Below the pieces are notes generated by a model. That model saw only the letters and a list, made by a program, of their open reading frames with translations. It was not told the DNA's origin and made no database searches. 43,421 nucleotides of DNA from Aeromicrobium flavum (GTDB lineage Bacteria; Actinomycetota; Actinomycetes; Propionibacteriales; Nocardioidaceae). Location: contig NZ_BJZQ01000011.1 in assembly GCF_007992115.1 (NCBI RefSeq), forward strand, positions 1 through 43,421, written 5' to 3'. A program made the translations under genes and the position numbers. The first letter of the stretch is position 1, and each line of letters opens with the position of its first letter. Positions 1 through 8,526 of the stretch are shown here, piece by piece.

Positions 1-1033
1 CACCGCGACGGATGCGACCGCTGCGCTCCAGGCACCCGGTGCGGTCGGTGTGTGGGGCACACTGCCCGCCGCCGGATCGGCTGCCGCACCGCTCTCGATC
101 AAGTGGGACCAGATCACCGCGATCGACCCCACCGTCGTGCTCGAGGAGCCGGAGGAGCCCGAGGAGCCGACGCCGAACGTCGCCCCGGTCGCGGACTTCA
201 GCTGGTCGGCCTCGGGCCTGACGGCGGCGTTCACGTCGGGCGCGTCAGACTCCGACGGGACGATCGCGTCGCATGCGTGGGACTTCGGGGGCGGTGCGAC
301 GAGCACCGCGACGAACCCCTCGCACCCGTTCACCGCGGCGGGGTCGTACCCGGTCGAGCTGACCGTGACCGACGACGACGGAGCGACTCACTCGGTCACC
401 AAGACCGTCACGGTGACCGCGCCCGAGCCGGAGGATCCGGAGCCGGCCCGGCTGCTGGGCAGGGATGCGTTCGAGCGGTCGGTGACGGGGTCGTGGGGCA
501 CGGCTGACGATGGTGGTGTCTGGTCGACGCCGGCGTCGGCGCAGCGGTACTCGGTGTCCGGTGGTGCGGGTGTGCTCGCGCTGCCGGCGGGTGGGACCGT
601 GGCGGCCACGTTGGGTGAGGTGGAGTCGGCGAACACGCGGGTGACCGGGGTGTTCTCGGTCGACAAGCTGTACGAGGCGACGTACGTGTCGTTGGTGGGT
701 CGCAAGGTGGGCAGCAACGAGTACTACGCCCGGTTGCGGTTGGCCGCGGACGGCAGTGTCCGGCTGAACCTGTTGCGCAACCCCGGAACCATCGGGGTGG
801 GGACGCAGTTCGTGCCGAACCTGACGATCGTGCCGGGGGAGAAGTACCGGTTGGCGATCGAGGTGACCGGGTCGGGCACGACGACGGTCCGGGGCAAGGT
901 CTGGAAGGACGGTGCGGCCGAGCCTGACTGGCAGCGCACCGCGACGGATGCGACCGCTGCGCTCCAGGCACCCGGTGCGGTCGGTGTGTGGGGCACACTG
1001 CCCGCCGCCGGATCGGCTGCCGCACCGCTCTCG
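1..1033 (+). repeat. 936-bp direct repeat (97-bp perfect match at window edge)
   Basis: Bases 1-97 are identical to 937-1033. The next bases diverge slightly (CTCTCGATCAAG against CTCTCGGTGAAG). Both copies encode the end of the lectin-like domain, so the window opens inside one copy of an in-frame 936-bp unit (312 codons). Confidence 0.9.
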
Positions 1034-1081
1034 GTGAAGTGGGACGACATCACCGCGATCGACCCCACGGTCCCGGAATGA
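1..1081 (+). CDS. Secreted PKD / lectin-like repeat protein, C-terminal part (5' end outside window)
   Basis: The reading frame is open from base 2, so the gene starts upstream and only about 359 C-terminal codons are visible. A PKD domain lies around bases 170-420 (PVADFSW start, HAWDFGGG core, YPVELTVTDDDG end). A beta-rich domain of about 200 residues follows (RDAFERSVTGSWG to VKWDDITAIDP), resembling concanavalin/LamG-type sugar-binding folds. The first 97 bases repeat perfectly at 937-1033, so the protein is built of 312-residue (936-bp) units. An acidic EEPEEPEEP linker joins the units. No sorting signal or membrane segment closes the protein. PKD proteins are usually extracellular, and the neighbouring glycan genes fit a role in binding surface or environmental polysaccharide. 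The precise ligand is unknown. Confidence 0.8.
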   Translation, partial: TATDATAALQAPGAVGVWGTLPAAGSAAAPLSIKWDQITAIDPTVVLEEPEEPEEPTPNVAPVADFSWSASGLTAAFTSGASDSDGTIASHAWDFGGGATSTATNPSHPFTAAGSYPVELTVTDDDGATHSVTKTVTVTAPEPEDPEPARLLGRDAFERSVTGSWGTADDGGVWSTPASAQRYSVSGGAGVLALPAGGTVAATLGEVESANTRVTGVFSVDKLYEATYVSLVGRKVGSNEYYARLRLAADGSVRLNLLRNPGTIGVGTQFVPNLTIVPGEKYRLAIEVTGSGTTTVRGKVWKDGAAEPDWQRTATDATAALQAPGAVGVWGTLPAAGSAAAPLSVKWDDITAIDPTVPE

Positions 1082-1130
1082 CCGGCGGGTCGAGCATCGG
1101 AAAGTGAGCGACGCCCCGGCGCCGCGGAGC

Positions 1131-1136
1131 TAGGGT
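1131..1136 (+). promoter_or_regulatory. Candidate -10 element (TAGGGT) for the Wzy-type gene
   Basis: TAGGGT matches the actinobacterial TAnnnT -10 consensus. It lies about 45 bases before the GTG start at 1182, leaving room for a leader with the AGGAGG ribosome site at 1171-1176. No clear -35 was seen. Confidence 0.4.
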
Positions 1137-1181
1137 GGAGTCCGCTGGCCTCGACATCGCGGGTCGGGGGAGGAGGCGCCG

Positions 1182-2453
1182 GTGACGCGACGCGACGCTG
1201 CGCGCAGGCTGTCGACCTTCCCGGGCGGGACGGCCGCGCGCGAGGTCGAGCTGGTGCACCTGCTCGCCCTGGCGCTCGTCCTGCTGACGGCGCTGAGGGT
1301 GCCGCTGCCGCTGGGGGTGCCCTCCGCGTTGGTGGTGGGGGTCCCGCTGCTGCCCATCACCCTCGGCGCGCTGCGTCGCTTCCGCTTCATCCCGCTTTTC
1401 GTGGTCCTCAGCACCGTGGCGGCGCTCTGCGGCGTCCTGCTGACGATGCACCACGCGGCGGACGCGGGCTGGGACTCCTCCATCCTGGTCGCCAACACGG
1501 CGCGCCTGTTGGCCCTGGCCGTCGCGGTCGTCAGCCTGCTCTGGGCCAGGACGGTCCTCGGGCTGCGCACCGTCATCCTGGTCTTCGGCCTCGGTGCGCT
1601 GATCAACGTGGCGCTCGTCGGCGGCATCCATCCGGGCAACCCGTGGAAGTTCTCGCTGTCCGTCCCGGTGATCCTGCTGGCACTCAGCCTGAGGGGGGTG
1701 TACGGCAACCGCACGCGGGAGTTCCTCGTGCTGGTGGTGCTCACGGTGATCTCGGCGATGAACGACTCGCGGTCGGCCGCGGCCATGCTCATCATCGCGG
1801 CGGCGATCGTCCTGACGCAGGGAGAGCGGAACCGGGACGGTCGGGGGTCGCGGCGCCGACTCGGCGTGGTGCTGGTCCAGCTCACGGCGATCGGGCTCGG
1901 TGGCTACTTCGCCGTCCAGGCGGCCATCCTCGAGGGGGCCCTCGGTGAGGCCGCCCGGGACCGCACGGTCGCCCAGTCCGAAGCCGCCGGATCGACGCTG
2001 CTCGGCGGCCGGCCGGAGATCGGCGCCAGCATCGCCCTGATCGAGGCGCATCCGCTCGGTCTCGGCGCGGGCACCCTCGTCAGCTACGACAACCTCGTGC
2101 TGGCCAAGGAGGGCATGCGCACGATCGGGTACGACCCGAACAACAACTACGTCGAGGTCTATCTGTTCGGCCGCACCTTCGAGGTGCACTCGGTCGTGGG
2201 CAACCTCTGGATCCATTTCGGCCTCGCCGGGCTGGGCGTGGTGGTCATGATCGCCCTGATCCTGATCCACGGCCTCATGGTCGTGTCGTCGGACAGGGTC
2301 GCCCGCGGCGCGGTGGTCTACCTCGCCCTGAGGTCGCTGTGGGACCTGCCGTTCAGCCCGTTCTACACGTCTGCGGCGACCCTGGCGCTGACGCTGGCGG
2401 TGAGCGCCGTTCCGGCCGCGAGGTCCGCGGACCCGGTCGAGAAGCTCAGCTGA
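1182..2453 (+). CDS. O-antigen polymerase/ligase-like membrane protein (Wzy/WaaL type)
   Basis: A 423-residue polytopic membrane protein with roughly ten hydrophobic segments starting near residue 22. A large loop around residues 265-340 carries GGRPEIGAS, HPLGLGAG and a tyrosine-rich NNNYVEVYLFG stretch. This layout (many helices, one long periplasm-side loop near the C-terminus, and the 'n-H-P-l-G-l-G-G' style motif) is typical of Wzy polymerases and O-antigen ligases, which join lipid-linked repeat units outside the membrane. GTG at 1182 is chosen because AGGAGG sits 5-10 bases upstream. The gene overlaps the convergent downstream gene by 8 bp. Flanking glycosyltransferases support a role in polymerising an extracellular glycan; whether it acts as polymerase or ligase cannot be told. 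Confidence 0.8.
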   Translation: MTRRDAARRLSTFPGGTAAREVELVHLLALALVLLTALRVPLPLGVPSALVVGVPLLPITLGALRRFRFIPLFVVLSTVAALCGVLLTMHHAADAGWDSSILVANTARLLALAVAVVSLLWARTVLGLRTVILVFGLGALINVALVGGIHPGNPWKFSLSVPVILLALSLRGVYGNRTREFLVLVVLTVISAMNDSRSAAAMLIIAAAIVLTQGERNRDGRGSRRRLGVVLVQLTAIGLGGYFAVQAAILEGALGEAARDRTVAQSEAAGSTLLGGRPEIGASIALIEAHPLGLGAGTLVSYDNLVLAKEGMRTIGYDPNNNYVEVYLFGRTFEVHSVVGNLWIHFGLAGLGVVVMIALILIHGLMVVSSDRVARGAVVYLALRSLWDLPFSPFYTSAATLALTLAVSAVPAARSADPVEKLS

Positions 2454-3099
2454 ACCTGCCGACGAAGCGCGCCACCGGCAGCTGCGGGGCGAGGTCGACC
2501 TCGAGGGTCACCCGCCTGCGGTCCTTGCGGTCGATGTCGAACAGGTAGACGCCCGAGGCGGATCTGCCCGCCGGGATCGACGTGGGGAGGGGACGCCCCC
2601 CGGGCTGGCTCAGGATGTTGGCCGGGACGAGGTCGTTGCCGTGGTAGGCGTTGACGACCGCGAACCGGGTGTCGAGGAGGTCACGGGTGCGATTGGTGAC
2701 CCGGAGGGTCACGCGGACGGCCGGCCCGGCCGTGTCCTCGGGCAGGACGGCCTTGCTCCTGACGGACTCGATCCTGACGACGCGCAGACTGATCGCCTTC
2801 GAGAGCTTCGCCGTGCCGTCGGGCTCGACGGGATCGAGAGCGGTCCGCTCCCCGGCGGGGTCGGTGGCGACCGGCGAGGGATCGTCCGTCGGCACCACGG
2901 CCGACGGCTTGCCGGAGGCGGGGGCCTTCGACGGCTCGGCGGTGGTCGCGGAACCCTTCGTCGCGTCGGCGTCATCGTTCGCGGCGTCGCCGGCGGTGAC
3001 GGCCCAGATCCCCCAGGCGAGCGCGGCGACGACCACGAGGGCCACGAGTCCCAGCAGCCAGGGTCGTGCGGCGCGGGGGCCGTCGGAATGGTCGCTCAT
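2446..3099 (-). CDS. Membrane-anchored protein with extracellular Ig-like (DUF4352-like) domain
   Basis: A 217-residue protein. A short cytoplasmic tail is followed by one hydrophobic helix (about residues 13-36, WLLGLVALVVVAALAWGIWA). A low-complexity linker rich in Asp, Ala, Ser, Thr and Pro runs to about residue 95. The C-terminal half is beta-rich (VRVTLRVTNRT, FAVVNAY, SASGVYLFDIDR), resembling the DUF4352/telomeric-repeat-like Ig folds of secreted actinobacterial proteins. Start ATG at 3099 has a purine-rich GAGGAAG site upstream. It sits between the Wzy-type gene (convergent, 8-bp overlap) and the glycosyltransferase operon. No enzymatic motif is visible; it may be an accessory of glycan export, which is inference. 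Confidence 0.7.
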   Translation of the reverse strand: MSDHSDGPRAARPWLLGLVALVVVAALAWGIWAVTAGDAANDDADATKGSATTAEPSKAPASGKPSAVVPTDDPSPVATDPAGERTALDPVEPDGTAKLSKAISLRVVRIESVRSKAVLPEDTAGPAVRVTLRVTNRTRDLLDTRFAVVNAYHGNDLVPANILSQPGGRPLPTSIPAGRSASGVYLFDIDRKDRRRVTLEVDLAPQLPVARFVGRFS

Positions 3100-3129
3100 G
3101 TGCTTGCTTCTTCCTCGCGGCCCGGTGCT

Positions 3130-3157
3130 GTTCGCCTCCCAAGTGTAGGTGGCGAAC
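3130..3157 (-). promoter_or_regulatory. Promoter with 7-bp inverted repeat upstream of the Ig-like gene
   Basis: On the minus strand TACACT (plus-strand AGTGTA, 3142-3147) fits a -10 element with about a 40-base leader to the ATG at 3099. It lies inside an inverted repeat, GTTCGCC at 3130-3136 and GGCGAAC at 3151-3157, which could be an operator or a leader hairpin. Confidence 0.4.
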
Positions 3158-3174
3158 GGCGCGCGCGGACCCGA

Positions 3175-4344
3175 TCAGCGCGGTCCGCCGGTCCCCTCCC
3201 CGCGGGAGGGGGACAGGCCGACCGCCTCCCGGATCTGCCGGCGGTACCGGTCGGTTCCGAAGCGCTCCAATGCCTCCGTGTGACCGTTCTCGGCCAGCCT
3301 CCGCGCGAGGGCCGGGTCGTGCGCCAGCGTCGAGATCTGCTGCGCCAGGGAGTCGGCGTCGCCCGGGACGGCCAGCAGGCCGGTGGACCCGGCGGTGACG
3401 ATCTCCGCGAGTCCCTGCGTGTCGGAGGCGACCAGCGCGCGCCGGGCGAGGAGCGCCTCGACGGCCGTGTTGCCGAAGGGCTCGACGCGTGAGGGGACCA
3501 GGACGACGTCGGCGCGTTCGAGAGCGGGCCACACCGGGTTGACGTAGCCGTGGAAGGCGACCCGGCCGTCGAGGTCCGCCGACGCCGCCAGGTCGCGCAG
3601 GTCGTCGACGAACCACTCGTACCCCTCGAACACCGAGCCGTACACGTCCAGGGTCACGTCGATGCCGGACCGGGCGAGCCGGGCGGCCGCCTCGAGCGCG
3701 ACGTCGATCCCCTTGCGGGGGGAGAGCCGCCCCACGACCACCAGCGCGAGCGGATCATCGGGCCTGCGCTCCCGGGCGGGCGCGGGAACGGTGGGTGGTC
3801 CGGGGACGCCGTTGTAGACGACCTCGACCCGGCGGCGCAGCACCGGCAGGACGTCGGTCAGGGCGCGCGCCGAGGACCGGCTGTTCACGATCAACCGCGT
3901 GGCCAGGAGGTTCGGCAGGGCCAGGAGCGTCCGGAACGCCTTCGCCCCGTCCTCCTCGGCCTCGTGCACGTGACAGATCGTGGGCCGGCGCATCGCCCGG
4001 CCGGCGGCCAGCCACCAGGGGATGGTGATCGTGTTCACGAGGACGAACTCGGGATCGAGGCGTCGCAGGAGCGCGGCCACGCGCGGGAGGGCCGCGAGCA
4101 CCTCGGCCAGCAGGCGGGCGAAGCGCAGCGGGTGCAGGGCGGACTTCCGCAGCACCGGGAACCGCATCGTGAGGACCTCGGCGCCACGCGCCCGCAGCTC
4201 GCCGACCAGGGGTCCGGGGCCCGGCAGTGCCACGACGACGTGGCGGCCGGACTCGACGAAGGCCTCGACCGTCTCCAGCAGCTGCAGGTCGGAGCCGTAC
4301 AGGTCGGCGGACGGATGGGCGACGAGGATCGCCGGGGCCGTCAC
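3175..4344 (-). CDS. Glycosyltransferase family 4 (GT-B fold)
   Basis: A 389-residue retaining-type glycosyltransferase. The N-terminal half begins with an acceptor-side Rossmann motif (ILVAHPSADLYGSDLQLL), followed by VNTITIPWW and CHVHEAEED. The C-terminal half carries the family-4 donor signatures: LVVVGRLSPRKGIDVALEA near residue 215, VAFHGYV, and EPFGNTAVEALLARR, the E-x7-E pair that contacts the nucleotide sugar. GTG at 4344 overlaps the upstream gene's stop (GTGA, 4341-4344), implying translational coupling. It is the last gene of a three-glycosyltransferase minus-strand operon. Donor and acceptor sugars cannot be deduced. Confidence 0.88.
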   Translation of the reverse strand: MTAPAILVAHPSADLYGSDLQLLETVEAFVESGRHVVVALPGPGPLVGELRARGAEVLTMRFPVLRKSALHPLRFARLLAEVLAALPRVAALLRRLDPEFVLVNTITIPWWLAAGRAMRRPTICHVHEAEEDGAKAFRTLLALPNLLATRLIVNSRSSARALTDVLPVLRRRVEVVYNGVPGPPTVPAPARERRPDDPLALVVVGRLSPRKGIDVALEAAARLARSGIDVTLDVYGSVFEGYEWFVDDLRDLAASADLDGRVAFHGYVNPVWPALERADVVLVPSRVEPFGNTAVEALLARRALVASDTQGLAEIVTAGSTGLLAVPGDADSLAQQISTLAHDPALARRLAENGHTEALERFGTDRYRRQIREAVGLSPSRGEGTGGPR

Positions 4345-5363
4345 GTCGGGCCACCTCGCCCCGTCGCCGCGAGGAACGCCCGGAGGTGGGCGCGTCCGGC
4401 GTCGGACCAGTCGCGCGCCGCGAGGTTCGGTCGGTCCGACGCGTCGATGGCGGCCGCGGCGTCGAGCGCGCGGGCCAGGTCGGAGGCATCCACCCGGTCC
4501 TCGAAGAGGTGGACCCATCGGGCACCGACCTCCGCGGCCAGCGCCCGGTTCACGGGGGTGTCCGGGACGAGGATCGGGCGGTCGAGCGAGAGGGCAGCCA
4601 GGGAGACGCCGGAGTTGTGCATGTGCAGGTACGGCATAACGACGAGCGAGGCGCTCGAGAGCTCCTCGACGAACGCGGCGTCGTCGACGTACTCCAGCCG
4701 CAGGCTGATCCGGGGGTCCTGCTCCGCCAGCGACGTGACGGTGTCGGCCAGCTCGGTCGTGGAGGGCTGACCGGTGACCCGCAGCGTCGCGCCCTCGTCG
4801 TCGAGATCGTGGAAGGCGCGCAGCAGGTCCTCCACGCCCTTGTACCGGCGGATGAGCCCGATGTAGCCGATGCGTCCGGGGACGGCGGTGGCCCGGGGGA
4901 GGCGCGCGTACCACTCCCGGTAGTGGCCATGGGGGATCGTCTCCACGACGCGGCCGACCGGGAGGTCGGTCGCGTCGTTCAGCCGGATCTGGACCCGGGT
5001 CAGCCGGTCGATCCAGTCCAGGAGCCGGTGGTCGTACCAGGCCAGGCCGCTGGGTCGATGGAGGTTGTGCGTCGTTCGCACGATCGGGGTGCGCGTCAGT
5101 GTCAGTCGCAGCAGGATCAGCGTCGTCAGCGCCCGGCGGGCCACACGTCCCTCGAGCGAGTGGCCGCCGAAGAGGTTCTCGGGCCAGTGGAGGTGCAGGA
5201 GGTCGTAGCCGCCGGTCAGCGCCCGCCGGGCCGTGAAGGTCGAGACGGTGAGGCCCTCGGTCGCGCGCAGCGCCGCGTCCACCTGCGTGATGTAGGGGTT
5301 CGTCGTGGGCTTGATCCCCGCGTACCCCTCCAGGACGCGGATCGGCCGACCGTGAGCGCTCAC
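4341..5363 (-). CDS. Glycosyltransferase (GT-B, GT4-like)
   Basis: A 340-residue protein with the pattern of a GT-B enzyme: LLHLHWPENLF and RTTHNLHRP in the N-terminal half, then IGYIGLIRRYKGVEDLLRAF at the start of the donor domain. The usual E-x7-E motif is replaced by a HNSGVSLAALS pattern, seen in a subset of GT4-like enzymes in which the first acidic residue is lost. GTG at 5363 lies inside the GTGA overlap with the preceding gene, and its own stop overlaps the next gene the same way. The three genes therefore form one tightly coupled unit that should add successive sugars of a surface glycan. The sugar specificity is unknown. Confidence 0.82.
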   Translation of the reverse strand: MSAHGRPIRVLEGYAGIKPTTNPYITQVDAALRATEGLTVSTFTARRALTGGYDLLHLHWPENLFGGHSLEGRVARRALTTLILLRLTLTRTPIVRTTHNLHRPSGLAWYDHRLLDWIDRLTRVQIRLNDATDLPVGRVVETIPHGHYREWYARLPRATAVPGRIGYIGLIRRYKGVEDLLRAFHDLDDEGATLRVTGQPSTTELADTVTSLAEQDPRISLRLEYVDDAAFVEELSSASLVVMPYLHMHNSGVSLAALSLDRPILVPDTPVNRALAAEVGARWVHLFEDRVDASDLARALDAAAAIDASDRPNLAARDWSDAGRAHLRAFLAATGRGGPT

Positions 5364-6577
5364 CGCGCGACCTCCCGGTACCAGCGTCCGACCACCGCGG
5401 GGAGTCTCTCGCGCGACCAGCGGTCGTGCGGCGTGCCGCCGTGCTCGGCCGCCGCGCCCAGCTGCTCGGCGAGATTGGCCACGATGTCTCCTTCCAGCGG
5501 AGCGACGTACGCATTGCGCTCGGCGAGCGTCGCGGGTCCGCCCAGCGGCAGGCAGACGACGGGGCAGCCCAGCGAGCTCGCCTCGCCCGCGACCCACCCG
5601 GCCTGGTCGTGCATGGACGGGAACAACAGCGCGTCGGCGCGGACGAAGGCGTCGAGGACCTCGGTGCGGGGACGGTGCCCGTGGAAGGTGACGCGGTCGT
5701 CGATGCCGAGCTCGCGCGCCAGGGCCTCGAGCGCCGGACGCTCGTAGCCCTCGCCGAACACCTCGAGTCTCCAGCCGGCGGCACGGGGGTGGGCGAGTGT
5801 CGCGAGGGCGAGGCGTCCGCCCTTCCAGGCGAGGAGCCGGCCGACGAAGACCGCGAGGTGGCCGTCGTCGCTCCGCCGCACGTGAGGACGGTCGACGACG
5901 GCCAACGGCTCGAGGGCGGCGTTCGGCTCGACCTCGACCCGGCGGCTGTCGCCGAACCGCTCGGCGACGCCCGGGTTCTGTGCCACCACGAGCGACGCCC
6001 GCGCGGCGATGCGGTCGCCCCAGAGCCGTCGCGGCAGGCCGGTGAGCGCACCGCGGACGGTCTCGACCACGGCGCCCCGGGCACCGAGCCAGCGGCGGAG
6101 ACGGCGCACGGGCACGGCGGTGGCGCCGCCGACCGGACCCCAGACGAGGGGAACGTCGGGCACGGCGGTGAGCGCGGTGGGCAGCCAGTCGTTCGCGAAG
6201 GTGACGTGGTGGAGGACGTCGAAGCCGACCTCGTCGTGCGTCCGCCGGACCACGCGGCGCAGCGTCCACTGCCAGAAGCCGTAGTAGACGTAGATCCCGA
6301 GGGGCAGGGTGCGGATCCGCTGCACCCAGGCCGGCAGGTCGTGATAGATCAGCGTCACGTGCTGGGCCAGCTCGGTGTCGGCCCGCAGCGCCGACTCCAT
6401 GGACTCGGCGAGGCGTGGCCGCGTGAACACCCAGACGTCATGCTCCTGCGCGGCCGCCAGGGCGAACGCCCATCCGGCGCTCTGCTCGGGCTCGTCACCG
6501 GGGCCGCATGCGGCGGCGCCCAGGGCGACGCGCAGCCGCCCGGCGTCGCCCGACCCGGCACGGGGCTGGCCGCTCAT
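5360..6577 (-). CDS. Glycosyltransferase family 4, first gene of three-gene operon
   Basis: A 405-residue GT-B protein. N-terminal features include GPGDEPEQSAGWAFALAAA (acceptor-side glycine-rich loop), DVLHHVTFANDWLP and VWGPVGGA, typical of GT4 enzymes of exopolysaccharide clusters. The donor domain has VFVGRLLAWKGGRLALATL, VTFHGHRPR and MHDQAGWVAGEASSLG, which keeps the second Glu of the E-x7-E pair. ATG at 6577 is preceded by CAGGAG at a good distance; an open frame continues upstream but lacks a better site. It is the promoter-proximal gene of the minus-strand glycosyltransferase operon and is divergent from the GT2 at 6676. Confidence 0.85.
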   Translation of the reverse strand: MSGQPRAGSGDAGRLRVALGAAACGPGDEPEQSAGWAFALAAAQEHDVWVFTRPRLAESMESALRADTELAQHVTLIYHDLPAWVQRIRTLPLGIYVYYGFWQWTLRRVVRRTHDEVGFDVLHHVTFANDWLPTALTAVPDVPLVWGPVGGATAVPVRRLRRWLGARGAVVETVRGALTGLPRRLWGDRIAARASLVVAQNPGVAERFGDSRRVEVEPNAALEPLAVVDRPHVRRSDDGHLAVFVGRLLAWKGGRLALATLAHPRAAGWRLEVFGEGYERPALEALARELGIDDRVTFHGHRPRTEVLDAFVRADALLFPSMHDQAGWVAGEASSLGCPVVCLPLGGPATLAERNAYVAPLEGDIVANLAEQLGAAAEHGGTPHDRWSRERLPAVVGRWYREVAR

Positions 6578-6615
6578 GTCGGTCTCCTGCCGGTCAGTGT
6601 CGCCATGCTGCCGCG

Positions 6616-6621
6616 AGTGTA
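6616..6621 (-). promoter_or_regulatory. Candidate -10 (TACACT) for the glycosyltransferase operon
   Basis: Plus-strand AGTGTA reads TACACT on the minus strand. It gives a leader of about 30 bases to the ATG at 6577. The same hexamer is used before the genes starting at 3099 and 33545. Confidence 0.4.
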
Positions 6622-6663
6622 GTGGGCTCGCGCGACTTGGTGAACAGGACGCGATTTGCGCTC

Positions 6664-6669
6664 TACCCT
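6664..6669 (+). promoter_or_regulatory. Leaderless-type -10 (TACCCT) before GT2
   Basis: TACCCT is followed by exactly six bases and then the ATG at 6676. Transcription would begin at or next to the start codon. No ribosome site is needed and none is seen. Confidence 0.55.
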
Positions 6670-6675
6670 GACGCC

Positions 6676-7641
6676 ATGAGCGATGCATCCGGCGTGCGTG
6701 ACCTCGACGTCGTCGTGGCCGTGGTGACGTTCCGGCGCCCCGAGCAGGTGGCGGAGCTGGTGCCCGCGTTGCTTCTGCAGCTCGACGATCTCGCTCAGGA
6801 GGCGAGTCGGACGCGGCTCACGCTCCTCGTCGTCGACAACGACCCGGAGCGCTCGGCGCACGCCGTGGTCGAGCGGTTCGACGATCCTCGCATCCGCGTG
6901 GTCGCCGAGCCGGTCCCCGGCGTCTCCGCGGCGCGCAATGCGGCCCTCGGGGCAGCGGACGAGGCCGATCTCCTGGTGTTCATCGACGACGACGAGCGAC
7001 CCCACCCGGGCTGGTTGCGGCACCTGCTCCGGACGAAGGAGGTCACGGGCGCGGACCTGGTCAGCGGGCCGGTGGTCTCGATCCACGACGGCGACCTGGA
7101 CCCGTGGGTGGCCGCCGGCGGGTTCTACGACCGCGAGCACCGGTCCGGACTGGTCACCGGCGCCCCGATCACGCACGCCGCGACGAACAACCTGCTCGTC
7201 GACCTGCGCACGGTGCGTGCCGCCGGCGTGCGGTTCGACCCGGGTTTCGGGCTCACCGGTGGCGAGGACTCGCTGTTCACGGGCACCCTGGTCCGGGACG
7301 GCGCGCGGGCCGTCTGGTGCGCCGAGGCCCGGGTCGACGACGTCCTCCCGACGGAGCGGACGACCCCGCGGTACGCCGTGGACCGCACCGTCTCGCTGGC
7401 CAATGCGGCAGCACGCGTCCGGCTGGCGCTGGCCACGAGCCCCCGGCAGCGGGTCCGGGAGCGGGCGACGCTGGGGGTCAAGGCGGCCGTCCGGCTCACG
7501 ACCGGCGCGCTGCGGCACGGGTGGGGGCGCCTCACCGGCTCGGAGCGCCACGCGGCCCGGGGCGCCCGCGCGATGGCTCGCGGCCGTGGCGAGGCCATGG
7601 CGGTGTTCGGTCATGCCGAGGCTCCCTACGCCCGTTCCTGA
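6676..7641 (+). CDS. Glycosyltransferase family 2 (GT-A)
   Basis: A 321-residue GT-A enzyme. VVVAVVTFRRPEQVAELV opens the nucleotide-binding fold, LLVVDNDPE follows, and PGVSAARNAALGAA precedes the metal-binding FIDDDERP (DxD-type) near residue 106. GGEDSLF near residue 196 carries the acidic residues expected near the catalytic base. The last 80 residues are Arg/Ala rich and basic, which suggests membrane association, though no clear transmembrane helix is visible. ATG at 6676 fits the leaderless promoter six bases away. It is transcribed alone, divergently from the GT operon. It probably adds a sugar to the same surface glycan; linkage unknown. Confidence 0.88.
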   Translation: MSDASGVRDLDVVVAVVTFRRPEQVAELVPALLLQLDDLAQEASRTRLTLLVVDNDPERSAHAVVERFDDPRIRVVAEPVPGVSAARNAALGAADEADLLVFIDDDERPHPGWLRHLLRTKEVTGADLVSGPVVSIHDGDLDPWVAAGGFYDREHRSGLVTGAPITHAATNNLLVDLRTVRAAGVRFDPGFGLTGGEDSLFTGTLVRDGARAVWCAEARVDDVLPTERTTPRYAVDRTVSLANAAARVRLALATSPRQRVRERATLGVKAAVRLTTGALRHGWGRLTGSERHAARGARAMARGRGEAMAVFGHAEAPYARS

Positions 7642-8520
7642 CTACCCCGACGCACCGACGCGGGCGACGAGGTCGGCGATCTCGGGCTCGCCGAGGCGGG
7701 CGACCTCGATCAGCCGTGCACCGTCGCGGCGCCAGATGCCGGCGCGCGGCTCCGGCGACGCGACTCCCGCGAGGCGGGGGTTGTCGACGATCATCAGGTG
7801 CCCGCCCTGCGGGAGGCTGTCGCGCACGGACGTCAGGGCGGAGCCCAGCTGGGCGTCGGTGAAGTAGAGCCGGCGGAGCAGGTTCGCGATCTTGATGACC
7901 TGCGGCTGTGGTCCGGGCCACACCGCGAAGACGTCGTGGACCCGGTAGGTCACCCGGGGGTCCTCGGCGATGAGGCGGCGCGTCTCGGGGTTGAGCAGCA
8001 GGACCTCGTGGCCGGACGCGACGAGCCGGTCCCGGCCACGACGGATGAGCGGCGCGTAGAGACCCCGCACGGCGCGAGACAGGTGCGGCCAGGCGGAGAG
8101 GCGCCGGCCGCCCACGAGGACGCAGGTGCCGTCGGCGTCGAACAGCAGGGTGTGCCGGCCGACGTCCACGGCGCGCAGGGTCAGGAACAGGTCGGCGATG
8201 ACGTACTCACCGAAGTCGGGCAGCCGCCGCACCAGGTCGACGCTGGTCGAGCCGTCGGACGCGCCGATGTCGACGATGCGGGCGCCGTCGAGGGGAACCG
8301 TCTCGATCAGGAGGTCGTCGGGGCCGGTGTGGCGTGCGGCTCCGGTGATCTTGATCGTGCCGCCGACGTAGATCGATGCCATCGCCTCCCGGAAGGCCTC
8401 GGGGGTCGCCGTCTCGTCGAGGATCGTCAGGGGGTCCTGGCGGAAGAAGCGCCGGGTCGGACCGACTCGCTCGAGCGCTGCAGGCCAACGACCGCGCACG
8501 GGCCGGATGGGTGCACGCAT
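7642..8520 (-). CDS. SAM-dependent methyltransferase-like protein
   Basis: A 292-residue protein whose centre reads ARIVDIGASDGSTSVDLVRRL (about residues 78-98), a recognisable motif I of class I Rossmann methyltransferases. YVIADLF could be the motif-II acidic strand and HLMIVDNP a later strand. A basic N-terminus (MRAPIRPVRGRWP) precedes it. The spacing after motif I is unusual and includes a long insertion (LLFDADGTCVLVGG), so catalytic activity is less certain than the fold. ATG at 8520 lies six bases after a minus-strand TAGCAT, a leaderless arrangement. It is convergent with GT2, with no gap after that gene's stop codon, and could modify a sugar of the locus. Alternative: a non-catalytic SAM-fold protein. 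Confidence 0.65.
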   Translation of the reverse strand: MRAPIRPVRGRWPAALERVGPTRRFFRQDPLTILDETATPEAFREAMASIYVGGTIKITGAARHTGPDDLLIETVPLDGARIVDIGASDGSTSVDLVRRLPDFGEYVIADLFLTLRAVDVGRHTLLFDADGTCVLVGGRRLSAWPHLSRAVRGLYAPLIRRGRDRLVASGHEVLLLNPETRRLIAEDPRVTYRVHDVFAVWPGPQPQVIKIANLLRRLYFTDAQLGSALTSVRDSLPQGGHLMIVDNPRLAGVASPEPRAGIWRRDGARLIEVARLGEPEIADLVARVGASG

Positions 8521-8526
8521 GCCCGC

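Noticed and set aside
3175..6084. A single 969-residue glycosyltransferase fusion
   Set aside because: The open frame merely continues upstream out of the real gene. Homology begins at the GTG at 4344, and the upstream part is the wrong frame of two other glycosyltransferases.
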